DNA of 64,000 nt, taken from NCBI GenBank assembly GCA_024403235.1, contig JAKSSF010000002.1:43473-107472 (forward strand), in the 5' to 3' direction. Below, piece by piece: positions 36,375 through 45,418 of the stretch. Under the pieces are notes generated by a model. That model was not told the origin of the DNA, ran no database searches, and saw only the letters and a program-made list of their open reading frames with translations. Position numbers and translations under genes: made by a program. Source of the DNA: Lachnospiraceae bacterium (GTDB lineage: Bacteria; Bacillota; Clostridia; Lachnospirales; Lachnospiraceae). How positions within the stretch are numbered: position 1 is the first letter of the stretch; each line of letters begins with the position of its first letter.

Positions 36375-37577
36375 ATGGAAAAAATTAAAATGACAACTCC
36401 CTTGGTGGAGATGGACGGCGATGAAATGACTAGAATTCTCTGGAAAATGATCAAAGAGGAATTATTACTTCCCTTTATTGATTTGAAGACAGAGTATTAT
36501 GACTTGGGATTAGAGCACAGAAATGAAACAAACGATCAGGTAACGGTAGATTCTGCAGAAGCAACAAAAAAATATGGTGTTGCGGTTAAGTGTGCAACTA
36601 TTACTCCAAATGCAGCCAGAATGACAGAGTACAATTTGAAAGAAATGTGGAAAAGTCCAAATGGTACCATTCGTGCTATGCTTGATGGAACTGTTTTTCG
36701 TACCCCTATTATTGTAAAGGGTATTGAACCTTGTGTAAAAAACTGGGTAAAACCTATTACTTTAGCAAGACATGCCTATGGGGATGTATATAAAAATGCG
36801 GAAATAAAAATTCCCGGAGCTGGAAAAGCAGAACTTGTATTTACGGCAGAAGATGGAACAGAAACCAGAGAGTTAATTCATAACTTTAAGGGTGCGGGTA
36901 TCATCCAAGGCATGCACAATACAGTAGATTCTATCAGCAGTTTTGCAAGAGCATGCTTAAATTATGCTGTGGATACGAAACAGGATATTTGGTTTGCAAC
37001 CAAGGATACGATTTCTAAAAAATATGACCATACCTTTAAGGATATTTTCCAGGAAATCTATGATAAAGAATATAAAGAAAAATTTGAAGCATTAGGCATT
37101 GAGTATTTCTATACATTAATCGATGACGCAGTAGCCAGAGTTATGAAAGCAAAAGGCGGCTTTATTTGGGCTTGTAAGAACTACGATGGAGATGTTATGA
37201 GTGATATGGTTTCCTCTGCGTTTGGTTCCTTAGCGATGATGACTTCTGTATTAGTTAGTCCCACTGGTGTATATGAATATGAAGCTGCACACGGTACTGT
37301 TCAGCGGCATTATTATAAACATTTAAAGGGAGAAGAAACCTCAACCAACTCTGTTGCAACCATTTTTGCTTGGACCGGAGCACTCAGAAAACGCGGTGAA
37401 TTGGATGGTAATGATTCGTTAATGGCTTTCGCAGATCGTTTGGAAAAAGCCACTATTGATACTATCGAAGCAGGAGAGATGACAAAGGATTTGGCTCTCA
37501 TAACCAGTTTGGAAAATGTGAAGGTATTAAATTCGGAACAGTTTATTCAGGCTATTCGTTCCAGATTAGAAGCGTAA
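36375..37577 (+). CDS. icd: isocitrate dehydrogenase, NADP-dependent
   Basis: Oxidative decarboxylation of isocitrate to 2-oxoglutarate with NADPH formation. The 400-residue protein begins [13 protein letters not shown] and has [48 protein letters not shown] and the NADP-binding [10 protein letters not shown] and a Thr-Asn-Ser pattern in [11 protein letters not shown], typical of the homodimeric type II (mitochondrial-like) NADP-IDH subfamily rather than the E. coli type. Third gene of the operon (ribosome site AAGGAG). It joins with Re-citrate synthase to feed glutamate synthesis. Confidence 0.94.
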   Translation: MEKIKMTTPLVEMDGDEMTRILWKMIKEELLLPFIDLKTEYYDLGLEHRNETNDQVTVDSAEATKKYGVAVKCATITPNAARMTEYNLKEMWKSPNGTIRAMLDGTVFRTPIIVKGIEPCVKNWVKPITLARHAYGDVYKNAEIKIPGAGKAELVFTAEDGTETRELIHNFKGAGIIQGMHNTVDSISSFARACLNYAVDTKQDIWFATKDTISKKYDHTFKDIFQEIYDKEYKEKFEALGIEYFYTLIDDAVARVMKAKGGFIWACKNYDGDVMSDMVSSAFGSLAMMTSVLVSPTGVYEYEAAHGTVQRHYYKHLKGEETSTNSVATIFAWTGALRKRGELDGNDSLMAFADRLEKATIDTIEAGEMTKDLALITSLENVKVLNSEQFIQAIRSRLEA

Positions 37578-37606
37578 GAGAAATAGAATAATTTAAAAAA
37601 GAAGAT

Positions 37607-37655
37607 TAAAAAAGGGCTTTGTAGCATTTGTGATAATGCTATAAAGCCTTTTTAA
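37607..37655. terminator. terminator shared by icd and the convergent ABC-F gene
   Basis: AAAGGGCTTTGTAGCATT (37611-37628) pairs with AATGCTATAAAGCCTTT (37635-37651) with one bulge and a G-U pair. T-rich tail follows on the plus strand (37649-37653) and an A-run precedes it, so it can work on both strands. Confidence 0.8.
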
Positions 37656-37707
37656 TAATGTGATTATATGTAGTCAGGATCATTGGAATAGTGCTTCAGA
37701 TAAAGGA

Positions 37708-39627
37708 TTATTCAGATAATACTTCCCATTGTTCCATAAGTGTTTCTAATTCTGCTTCCAAAGTCTCTTTTTCTTTTTGTAGGGCTTGTAGTTTGCCAAC
37801 ATTGGTAGCATTGGCGCTATCACACATTTCAGCCTCTATTTCTGATAATCTGGTTTCTTTTTTTTCAATGGAAGTTTCTACCTTTTTTAGCTCTGCTTCC
37901 TTTTTTCGTAAAGCAGCGGCTTCTTCCTTTTGCTGTTTCCAGTCTAATTTACTTTCAGACTCTGTCTTTACGATATTAGAAACAGAAGCCTCTTTCGTTA
38001 AGGTTAAGCTGGCAATTTCTTCTTCCCCATGCTTTTCTAAATAATAATCGTAATTACCTAAATAATTGGTAAAGCATTGGTCTCTTAAATCTAAGATACG
38101 ACTAGCAGTTTTATTGATAAAATAACGATCATGGCTTACATAGAGAAGTGTGCCTTCATAATGATTAACCGCACCTTCTAAGATTTCTCTGGAATCAATA
38201 TCTAAGTGGTTGGTAGGTTCATCCAAAATCAAAAAGTTAGATTCGGATAACATGAGTTTAGCAAGTGCCAAACGACCTTGTTCTCCGCCACTCAAGGTAG
38301 ATATTTTCTTAAATACATCTTCTCCTGTAAATAGGAAAGCAGCTAAGGTGTTTCTGATTTCCGTATTGGTAAGGGTAGGGTATTGGTCTGAAATCTCTTC
38401 AAATAGGGTCTTTTCTGTATGTAAAACCTGATGTTCCTGGTCATAATAACCAAGGGTAACATTGGTACCCAGTTTTATAGTTCCCTCGTCTCCATCTACT
38501 AAACCGTTGATGATTTTTAATAGGGTGGTTTTACCGGTACCATTGTCTCCAATAATAGCAACATGTTCGCCTCTTTTTATATCTATATCTACATTTTCAA
38601 ATAGAATTTGATTTGGAAAGGATTTGGATAGCCCTTGAATGGATAGTACATCGTTACCACTGATGAAGCGAGGTGTTAGTTGGAGTTTCATTTCACTGTT
38701 TACTTCCATGGGCTTGTCAAGAACATCCATTTTTTGGAGTACTTTTTCCCGGCTTTCTGCTCGTTTTATGGATTTTTCCCGATTAAAGGAACGAAGCTTT
38801 TCAATGACTTCTTCCTGGTGTTTGATTTCTTTTTGCTGATTCAGGTAAGCATTTAATTTAGAAACACGTAAAATTTCTTTTTTCTTAGAATAGTCGGTGT
38901 AATTTCCGGTAAATACAGTGGCTTTTCCCTGATCTATTTCAATAACCTTTCCTGCAATTTTATCTAAAAAATATCGGTCATGGCTTACAACCAATACAGC
39001 ACCCTTATAGTTTAATAAATAGTTTTCCAACCAGGCTATAGAATGCATATCCAAGTGGTTAGTAGGCTCATCCAGTATAATCAAATCCGGTTTGGTTAAA
39101 AGCAGTTGCCCTAAAGCTATACGAGTTTTTTGTCCACCGGACAGAGTATGCATTGGTTTGGAAAATTCTTCTTCTATAAAGCCTAATCCTTTTAATACTC
39201 CGTTTACTTCACTTTTATAAAGATAGCCGCCGTCTCGTTCAAATTCCTGGGAGAGAGTGGCATATAGATTCATTTTTTCTTCTAAATCCTGACCAGAGTA
39301 GTGTTGTAAGCTATTTTCTAATTCTCTTAGTTTGTTTTCTTTTGCAATTAAATCAGATTTTACCTGCATTAATCCTTCGTAGATAGAACAATTTCCTTCT
39401 ATAGTTGGATTTTGAGACAGATATCCAACGGTTTTTCCTTTCGCCAGAGTAACCAAACCTTGGTCTGCACTATATTCTCCCATAATGATTCGCAAAAGAG
39501 TAGTTTTACCGGCACCGTTGATGCCAATCAATGCAACTTTGTCGTAGTCTTCTAAATGAAAAGATATATTTTCTAAAACTGTTTTATCCACAAATGTTTT
39601 GGAAATACCGGATACAGATAATATCAT
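37708..39627 (-). CDS. ABC-F family ATPase
   Basis: A 639-residue cytosolic protein with two ABC ATP-binding domains and no membrane helices: Walker A GINGAGKTT and signature LSGGQKTRIALGQLLL in the first domain, GDNGTGKTT and LSGGEQGRLALAKLML in the second, with LDEPTNHLDMHS/LDIDS after each. A long linker and a C-terminal charged coiled-coil follow (about residues 560-639, KKEAELKKVE repeats). This matches the ribosome-acting Uup/YdiF-type ABC-F proteins, which tune translation or protect from antibiotics, not a transporter. A ribosome site (AGAGG) is found just upstream. Whether it gives resistance cannot be told from sequence. Confidence 0.92.
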   Translation of the reverse strand: MILSVSGISKTFVDKTVLENISFHLEDYDKVALIGINGAGKTTLLRIIMGEYSADQGLVTLAKGKTVGYLSQNPTIEGNCSIYEGLMQVKSDLIAKENKLRELENSLQHYSGQDLEEKMNLYATLSQEFERDGGYLYKSEVNGVLKGLGFIEEEFSKPMHTLSGGQKTRIALGQLLLTKPDLIILDEPTNHLDMHSIAWLENYLLNYKGAVLVVSHDRYFLDKIAGKVIEIDQGKATVFTGNYTDYSKKKEILRVSKLNAYLNQQKEIKHQEEVIEKLRSFNREKSIKRAESREKVLQKMDVLDKPMEVNSEMKLQLTPRFISGNDVLSIQGLSKSFPNQILFENVDIDIKRGEHVAIIGDNGTGKTTLLKIINGLVDGDEGTIKLGTNVTLGYYDQEHQVLHTEKTLFEEISDQYPTLTNTEIRNTLAAFLFTGEDVFKKISTLSGGEQGRLALAKLMLSESNFLILDEPTNHLDIDSREILEGAVNHYEGTLLYVSHDRYFINKTASRILDLRDQCFTNYLGNYDYYLEKHGEEEIASLTLTKEASVSNIVKTESESKLDWKQQKEEAAALRKKEAELKKVETSIEKKETRLSEIEAEMCDSANATNVGKLQALQKEKETLEAELETLMEQWEVLSE

Positions 39628-39706
39628 ATGAAACCTCTAAAATGCCTTTATTTTTATTCAAAAAAATTATATCTAACCTTTCTAAGATTACCTTGTCAGA
39701 GCAGGT

Positions 39707-39742
39707 ATGTCAATTGACATCTTTTTCTCGCTTCAATATAAT
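39707..39742 (+). promoter_or_regulatory. consensus promoter with a palindromic -35 region
   Basis: TTGACA (39714-39719), 17-bp spacer, TATAAT (39737-39742) is a perfect SigA promoter for the operon from 39868. The -35 lies in a 14-bp perfect palindrome ATGTCAATTGACAT (39707-39720), which puts a TTGACA also on the minus strand (39713-39708) toward the ABC-F gene, with a weak TAATCT -10 (39690-39685) 17 bp further. No gene lies in 39628-39867. Confidence 0.6.
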
Positions 39743-39867
39743 TATTATGAATATTTGTGGAAGTTTGGTTAGGAAAAATAAGGACATTTTTACAAATTGT
39801 TATCGATTAATTTTTCAAAAAACGCTATTAAATAGACATAATGGAGAATAGAAGGAAGGGGTATCTT

Positions 39868-40491
39868 ATGGCTAGTGAAAAGGAAGAATTATATAAAAAA
39901 GCGCTGGTAGGGAAAAAGTTTCCCGTCCTTACTTTAGATCATAAATGGCATCATTTATTTAAAAACATTGAACCCGATGCCACCTTAAAAGAATTAGAGG
40001 AAAAACTGAATACTTTGCTTCGCAGGCAGGGAAAATTAAATACGGAAAGCAAAGATATTAAAAAAATTAAAAAGAAGCTGATGGATGAAATTGTAGGCCT
40101 GATGGAGCAGGAGGATGCAGGTAGCCAAAAGCAAATCGAAGAGAACAGACGGTTGATTAATGAATGTAATGAAAAGCTGGAAGGTTACCAGGATGAATTG
40201 TTGGAGCTCCCCCAGGAAATCAATGTGGCAAATTATGACTTGATGGTTCGTACTATGGAAATTTGCTATGATGTGTTGCAGCAAAATACCGATGATATAC
40301 AGCAAATTGCAGATTGGATTACCCAAATTCGAATTGAATTAAAAAAGAATATTGTGAGAAAGCAGGAAATGGAAATAAAGAACCACGAATTGTATTCTTA
40401 TATGCATGATATTTTTGGCGCCGATGTGATTGAAATTTTTGATATGAAATATAATCCTTTGGATAATCCCATAGGAGGAAATAAAGGATAA
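39868..40491 (+). CDS. coiled-coil protein of unknown function
   Basis: A 207-residue soluble protein starting at ATG 39868 (GAAGGAAGGGG upstream; an earlier in-frame ATG at 39841 lacks a ribosome site). A long charged helix with heptad-like Leu/Lys/Glu repeats (about residues 40-115) is followed by a mixed region. No signal peptide or known domain; I do not recognise a family beyond conserved hypothetical in Lachnospiraceae. Its stop overlaps the start of nnr by one base (TAATG), so it is translationally coupled with the NAD(P)H repair enzyme and alanine racemase genes. Confidence 0.62.
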   Translation: MASEKEELYKKALVGKKFPVLTLDHKWHHLFKNIEPDATLKELEEKLNTLLRRQGKLNTESKDIKKIKKKLMDEIVGLMEQEDAGSQKQIEENRRLINECNEKLEGYQDELLELPQEINVANYDLMVRTMEICYDVLQQNTDDIQQIADWITQIRIELKKNIVRKQEMEIKNHELYSYMHDIFGADVIEIFDMKYNPLDNPIGGNKG

Positions 40492-42047
40492 TGGGAACGA
40501 CTTATTTAGTGACCGGAGAGGAAATGCAACGGGCAGACCTTTATACCCAGAAGCATTTTGGCGTGCCGGGACTTGTTTTGATGGAGCAGGCTGCGATGGC
40601 CGCTTGTCAGTGTATTGTCAGGCGTATTTCTGCACCTGCCAAAATTTTAATCTTGGTAGGATGTGGTAATAACGGTGGTGATGGACTGGCTGTGGTACGC
40701 CTGTTACGAGAGCAGGGCTATGAGGTTAGTTATACTTTTGTGAATGCAACCAATACCCAAATGCCGGAGAAGCTTAGTGAAAGTGCAAAAGTAAATTGGC
40801 AGATTTTGCAAAATTATGATTGTTTTCCGGTGTCAGCACCTTGGGATAATTCATACGATAGTATTGTAGATGCAGTGTTTGGGGTTGGTTTAAATCGAAA
40901 TCTTGAGGGAAATATTGCAGAACTAATTGAAAGAGCCAACGCTATGGAAGGGTACAAAATTGCATTGGATATTCCATCTGGAATAGACAGCACCCTAGGC
41001 AAGGTACTAGGTACAGCATTTCAGGCAGATTTGACCATCACCTTTGGATTTCAGAAATGGGGATTGTATCGTTACCCCGGTATATCCTATGTAGGAGAAG
41101 TGGAGTTGTGTCCTATTGTCATTGGAGAAGCTTCTTTTGCAGATAAAAAACCACTGATACAAGCCTTTATGGGGACTGCAAATGAACTTTTACCGTATAG
41201 AAATCCCAATGGACATAAAGGGACTTTTGGTAAGGTATTAGTGGTAGGTGGTAGCAAAGATATAGGCGGTGCCCCTTATTTTAGTGCAAAGGCAGCACTT
41301 CTTAGTGGCTGCGGTATGGTGAAAATTTTTACCCATGAAGCACAAAGAGAATTGATAGGGAAATTGTTACCGGAGGCTATGTTAGGCTGTTATTCCTCTA
41401 TGGATACCATAGAAGAAACATTGCTGGATTGTATAAATTGGTGTGATTGTATTGTGCTGGGTCCGGGACTTGGAATGGATGATATGGCACAAAAAATATG
41501 GGAATTTGTCATCACAAAAAGCAAGAAACCTTTGGTGTTAGATGCAGATGGTTTGAATTTGTGTGCAGAAATTGATAACTTTACAATCTTACAAAGTTTG
41601 CAATCCGATTCGGCAACCCATCGACAGTTAGTGCTTACACCTCATCCAATGGAGCGCAAACGGCTATGGAATGCTTTGGAACAGAGGAAGGACAAAGAAG
41701 TAATAAATGAGCCTTTGATGGATTGTTTTTACGAAGAGGCTTTCGCTTTGGCAAAGGTGCTACATACTGTTGTGGTTGCAAAAGATAGTAAGACCCTGAC
41801 TGTTGCAGAAAATGGGATGGGTTATTGGAATCTTTCCGGAAATGATGGTATGGCAACGGCCGGCTCCGGAGATGTCTTAACCGGCATTATAGCAGCGTTT
41901 TTAGGACAGCGTATGGCTTTGTTGGAGGCTGCTGCTTTGGGCGTTTATGTACATGGCTTGGCGGGAGATTATGGGGCAAAAACATATACAACCTATGCAT
42001 TGACTGCAGATAGAATAGCAGAAAGTCTTACAGAAGTTTTTCGATAA
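40491..42047 (+). CDS. nnr: bifunctional NAD(P)H-hydrate epimerase/dehydratase
   Basis: Repairs damaged NADHX/NADPHX. The 518-residue protein has an N-terminal YjeF_N epimerase domain (about residues 1-215; GCGNNGGDGLAVVRLL and DAVFGVGLNRNLEG) and a C-terminal ADP/ATP-dependent dehydratase of ribokinase fold (about 220-518; KVLVVGGSKDIGGAPYFSA, LVLDADGLN and the catalytic GNDGMATAGSGDVLTGIIAAFLG). Fusion of both domains is the usual bacterial form. It lies in a plus-strand group with alr, as commonly seen in Clostridia. Confidence 0.94.
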   Translation: MGTTYLVTGEEMQRADLYTQKHFGVPGLVLMEQAAMAACQCIVRRISAPAKILILVGCGNNGGDGLAVVRLLREQGYEVSYTFVNATNTQMPEKLSESAKVNWQILQNYDCFPVSAPWDNSYDSIVDAVFGVGLNRNLEGNIAELIERANAMEGYKIALDIPSGIDSTLGKVLGTAFQADLTITFGFQKWGLYRYPGISYVGEVELCPIVIGEASFADKKPLIQAFMGTANELLPYRNPNGHKGTFGKVLVVGGSKDIGGAPYFSAKAALLSGCGMVKIFTHEAQRELIGKLLPEAMLGCYSSMDTIEETLLDCINWCDCIVLGPGLGMDDMAQKIWEFVITKSKKPLVLDADGLNLCAEIDNFTILQSLQSDSATHRQLVLTPHPMERKRLWNALEQRKDKEVINEPLMDCFYEEAFALAKVLHTVVVAKDSKTLTVAENGMGYWNLSGNDGMATAGSGDVLTGIIAAFLGQRMALLEAAALGVYVHGLAGDYGAKTYTTYALTADRIAESLTEVFR

Positions 42048-42098
42048 TGATTACGAATAAAAATAGACTAGAGTTTGTGGACTAGATAAGGAGAAGAA

Positions 42099-43292
42099 AT
42101 GAAAAAATACTATGACAGAGTCTGGGCAACTGTTGATTTAGACGCCATTGAGAAAAATATGGATAGTATGAAAGCCCATATTCGTCCGGAAACAAAGCTT
42201 ATGGCGGTAATTAAAACAGATGGCTATGGCCATGGGGCTATTCCCATTGGGAAAATGCTGGAAGAAAAAGACTATGTATTTGGGTATGCCACAGCAACAG
42301 CAGAGGAAGCTTTGATTTTACGAAAAGCAGGTATACAAAAACCCATTTTAATTTTAGGCTATGTATTCCCCTATGCCTACGAAGATTTAATTGCAAATGA
42401 TGTTCGTATGGCTTTGTTTCGAGAGGACCAATTAGAAGCATTAGAACAAGCGGCTGAAAAGATGGGAAAAGCGGCAAAAGCTCATGTGAAGGTAGATACC
42501 GGTATGAGCCGTATTGGCATTCGCCCGGATCAAAGTGGTGTGGAATTTATTCAAAAAGCATTACAATATGAGCATATAGAATTAGAGGGATTATTTACCC
42601 ATTTGGCCAGTGCAGATTGCATCGATAAATCTAAGGCATATAAACAAAAGGAACGCTATGATTGGATTAGAGAAGCAGTTTCTTCCCAGTTGGGATATAC
42701 TTTCCCAATCTATCACTGCGGCAATAGTGCTGCTATTTTGGAAATGCCCGAAACCTCCTTGACTATCATGCGTGCAGGCATCACCTTATATGGCTTATGG
42801 CCTTCTGAAGAAATGAACCGGGATAATGTACCGCTTTTTCCGGCGTTATCGCTGCATAGTCACATTGTTTATATTAAGACATTGGAAAAAGGTCGTGAGG
42901 TTAGTTATGGAGGTACCTATATTTTAGAGGATGAAAAGAGAGTAGCTACCATTCCGGTAGGCTATGGAGACGGTTATCCCAGAGGGCTTTCCAATAAAGG
43001 GTATGTTTTAATTGCAGGTAAAAAGGCACCTATTTTAGGCAGAGTTTGTATGGATCAGTTTATGGTTGATGTGACCCATATTCCGGAAGCAAAAGAGGGA
43101 GATGTGGTTACTTTAATCGGTTCAGACGGAGAACATTCTATTACGATGGAAGAATTGGGAGATTTGTCAGGCCGCTTTAATTATGAGTTGGCTTGTGACT
43201 TGGGGAAACGAATTCCACGAGTATATGTAAAAGCGCAAAAAGAAGTCTATACCAAGGATTATTTTGAGGACACTCAATTAACGATTTTATAA
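42099..43292 (+). CDS. alr: alanine racemase
   Basis: PLP enzyme that makes D-alanine for peptidoglycan. The 397-residue protein carries the PLP lysine Lys39 in AVIKTDGYGHG (the consensus VVKANAYGHG with A-N changed to T-D), the TIM barrel typical VDTGMSRIGIRP, and the C-terminal domain with GRVCMDQFMVDVTHIP. It starts 51 bases after nnr with AAGGAG. The following gene is a MazF-type toxin as in Bacillus, where alr, the EndoAI antitoxin and NdoA are neighbours. Confidence 0.95.
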   Translation: MKKYYDRVWATVDLDAIEKNMDSMKAHIRPETKLMAVIKTDGYGHGAIPIGKMLEEKDYVFGYATATAEEALILRKAGIQKPILILGYVFPYAYEDLIANDVRMALFREDQLEALEQAAEKMGKAAKAHVKVDTGMSRIGIRPDQSGVEFIQKALQYEHIELEGLFTHLASADCIDKSKAYKQKERYDWIREAVSSQLGYTFPIYHCGNSAAILEMPETSLTIMRAGITLYGLWPSEEMNRDNVPLFPALSLHSHIVYIKTLEKGREVSYGGTYILEDEKRVATIPVGYGDGYPRGLSNKGYVLIAGKKAPILGRVCMDQFMVDVTHIPEAKEGDVVTLIGSDGEHSITMEELGDLSGRFNYELACDLGKRIPRVYVKAQKEVYTKDYFEDTQLTIL

Positions 43293-43389
43293 TCCTGGAA
43301 AAAAGAGAATAGGATTGGAATACTTTTCTTTTTCTTAGGCAATACTTGAGAGAAATGAGACAATAAATGCAGTAAGAAAGGAAAAGTAA

Positions 43390-43728
43390 GTGAAACGAGG
43401 AGATGTGTTTTACGCAGACTTACGACCGGTGGTAGGCTCTGAACAAGGCGGTATTCGACCGGTTTTAATTATACAAAATGATATTGGCAATAAATATAGT
43501 CCCACAGTGATCTGTGCAGCCATTACATCTAAGTTAAATAAACAAAAATTACCAACCCATATTCAGGTTAGTTCCGGACAATATGACTTGGTAAAGGATT
43601 CTGTTATTTTACTGGAACAGGTCAGAACAATTGATAAGGCCAGATTAAAAGATAAGATTTGTCATTTAGATGAAACCATTATGCAACAGGTCAACAGAGC
43701 CTTGAAGATTAGTTTGGAATTGCATTGA
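43390..43728 (+). CDS. MazF/PemK-family endoribonuclease (NdoA-like)
   Basis: A 112-residue type II toxin of the CcdB/PemK fold that cuts mRNA, starting at a GTG (43390) with AAAGGAAAAG upstream. Conserved residues fit Maz[19 protein letters not shown], the RPVLII loop and ICAAITSK near the catalytic Thr, and [10 protein letters not shown]. In Bacillus the antitoxin gene (ndoAI) precedes it; here the 97 bases between alr and this gene hold no open frame longer than a few codons, so no antitoxin is adjacent. Family is clear; whether the toxin is active without a nearby antitoxin is open. Confidence 0.88.
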   Translation: MKRGDVFYADLRPVVGSEQGGIRPVLIIQNDIGNKYSPTVICAAITSKLNKQKLPTHIQVSSGQYDLVKDSVILLEQVRTIDKARLKDKICHLDETIMQQVNRALKISLELH

Positions 43729-43753
43729 CTGTACTTATGCAAAATGATATATT
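43725..43753 (+). promoter_or_regulatory. promoter of the corC-yebC genes
   Basis: TTGACT (43725-43730), a 17-bp spacer and TATATT (43748-43753) preceded by TGA (extended -10). It overlaps the end of the mazF-like gene. Confidence 0.5.
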
Positions 43754-43805
43754 TATAAAGATATAGTTTGTTTATTTATGAATTAAGGAGTTTAAGAACT
43801 ACATA

Positions 43806-44624
43806 GTGAAAACTTTTCGAGATATTTTTGCGAGAAAAGAAGCAAATGCTGCGGAAGCAGAGATTATTTCTATGTTAAATGAGGGGCATGAACAGGGCCT
43901 TATCGAAGAAAACGAAGTAGAACTAATCCATAATATATTTGCTTTTAACGACAAGGAGGCCCACGATATTATGACAAATCGTAGTAATATTGTGGCTATT
44001 TCCTGTGATATGTCTTTGAAAGACAGTATTTCTTTTATGTTAGAAGAGCAGTTTTCCAGATTCCCTGTATATGAAGAAAATCTGGATAAAATTTTAGGGA
44101 TTTTATTCTTAAAGGATGCTATTAAATTACAACATAAAGGTGTTGTAAATGAGGATTTGCCTTTAAAAGATTTGCCGGAAGTCCTTAGAGAGGCCATATT
44201 TATTCCGGAAACCAGGAAGATTGATGATCTGTTTCGTGCTATGCAAAAATCCAGACAACAGTTAATGATTGTGGTGGATGAATATGGACAGACTGTTGGT
44301 TTGACTTCCATGGAAGATATTTTGGAAGAACTGGTTGGAAATATTTTTGATGAATATGATGAAGAAGAGGACTACATAGAGGAAACCAGTGAAGACCAAT
44401 ATGAAATTGATGGTCTTACACCATTAGAGGAATTGGAGGAACGTTTTTCCATTACCTTTGATGAAGAAGATTTTGAAACCTTAAATGGATATTTAACCGC
44501 GAAATTAGGACATATTCCCAGTGAAGAGGATATGTTTGAGGTTTCTGTGGGTAATTATAAATTTAAAATACTTTCGGTGGAAAATAAAATCATTCGCCGT
44601 GTTTTGGTAACGAAAGAAAACTAG
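43806..44624 (+). CDS. CorC/HlyC-type protein with CBS domains
   Basis: A 272-residue cytosolic protein with a tandem CBS-pair (about residues 50-175, containing IMTNRSNIVAIS, LEEQFSRFPVYEENLDKILGIL, MQKSRQQLMIVVDEYGQTVGLTSMEDILEELVGNIFDE) and a C-terminal CorC_HlyC domain (about 190-270). It lacks the DUF21/CNNM membrane domain and so resembles E. coli CorC/TlyC, which regulate Mg2+/Co2+ transport, and not full-length YrkA-type proteins. The start is a GTG (43806) with AAGGAG about 13 bases upstream. It is 14 bases before yebC. Confidence 0.85.
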   Translation: MKTFRDIFARKEANAAEAEIISMLNEGHEQGLIEENEVELIHNIFAFNDKEAHDIMTNRSNIVAISCDMSLKDSISFMLEEQFSRFPVYEENLDKILGILFLKDAIKLQHKGVVNEDLPLKDLPEVLREAIFIPETRKIDDLFRAMQKSRQQLMIVVDEYGQTVGLTSMEDILEELVGNIFDEYDEEEDYIEETSEDQYEIDGLTPLEELEERFSITFDEEDFETLNGYLTAKLGHIPSEEDMFEVSVGNYKFKILSVENKIIRRVLVTKEN

Positions 44625-44638
44625 GAGGAGATAGACAA

Positions 44639-45367
44639 ATGTCAGGACATTCAAAGTTTGCCAACATTAAACACAAAAAAGAAAAAAATGATGCAGCTAA
44701 GGGTAAAATCTTTACAATTTTAGGTAGAGAAATCGCAGTAGCTGTTAAGGAAGGTGGACCAGACCCTAATAATAACTTTAAACTGGCACAGGTTATTGCA
44801 AAAGCAAAATCCAACAATATGCCTAATGATACGATTGAAAGAGGTATTAAGAAGGCTGCCGGCGATTCCGGAAATGTAAATTATGAATACATTACTTATG
44901 AAGGCTATGGCCCAAATGGTATTGCCATTATTGTAAATACTTTAACAGATAATAAGAATAGAACTGCAGCCAATGTAAGAAGTGCTTTTACAAAGGGACA
45001 GGGAAACATCGGTACTCCCGGCTGTGTATCTTTCATGTTTGATGAAAAAGGCCAGATTATTGTAGATAAAGAAGAATGCGATATGGATGCGGATGATTTG
45101 ATGATGACCGCTTTAGATGCAGGCGCAGATGATTTCAATGAGGAAGAGGATAGTTATGAAATTTTAACTGCACCGGATGCTTTTGAAGAAGTAAAAAAAG
45201 CATTAGAGGAAGCAGGCATTGCGATGGCTAGTGCGGAAGTAACCATGATTCCTCAGAATTATGTAGAATTGACAGATGAAACTGCTATTAAGAATTTACA
45301 GAGAACCTTGGATTTATTGGATGAGGACGATGATGTTCAGGCAGTTTATACCAATTGGGATGAATAA
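44639..45367 (+). CDS. yebC: YebC/PmpR family protein
   Basis: A 242-residue DNA-binding or translation-related protein of the TACO1/YebC family; recent work shows YebC-type factors help ribosomes at proline stretches. The start MSGHSKFANIKHKKEKNDAAKGKIF is the family signature (HSKxxxIKxxK), followed by the acidic C-terminal half with DADDLMMTALDAGADDF and WDE at the end. It is co-transcribed after the corC-like gene with AGGAGGAG as ribosome site. Length is normal. Confidence 0.93.
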   Translation: MSGHSKFANIKHKKEKNDAAKGKIFTILGREIAVAVKEGGPDPNNNFKLAQVIAKAKSNNMPNDTIERGIKKAAGDSGNVNYEYITYEGYGPNGIAIIVNTLTDNKNRTAANVRSAFTKGQGNIGTPGCVSFMFDEKGQIIVDKEECDMDADDLMMTALDAGADDFNEEEDSYEILTAPDAFEEVKKALEEAGIAMASAEVTMIPQNYVELTDETAIKNLQRTLDLLDEDDDVQAVYTNWDE

Positions 45368-45418
45368 AATCGACTTATAGATTGAAAAACAGGAAGAGAA
45401 AAGAAAGAAGAGTACAGT

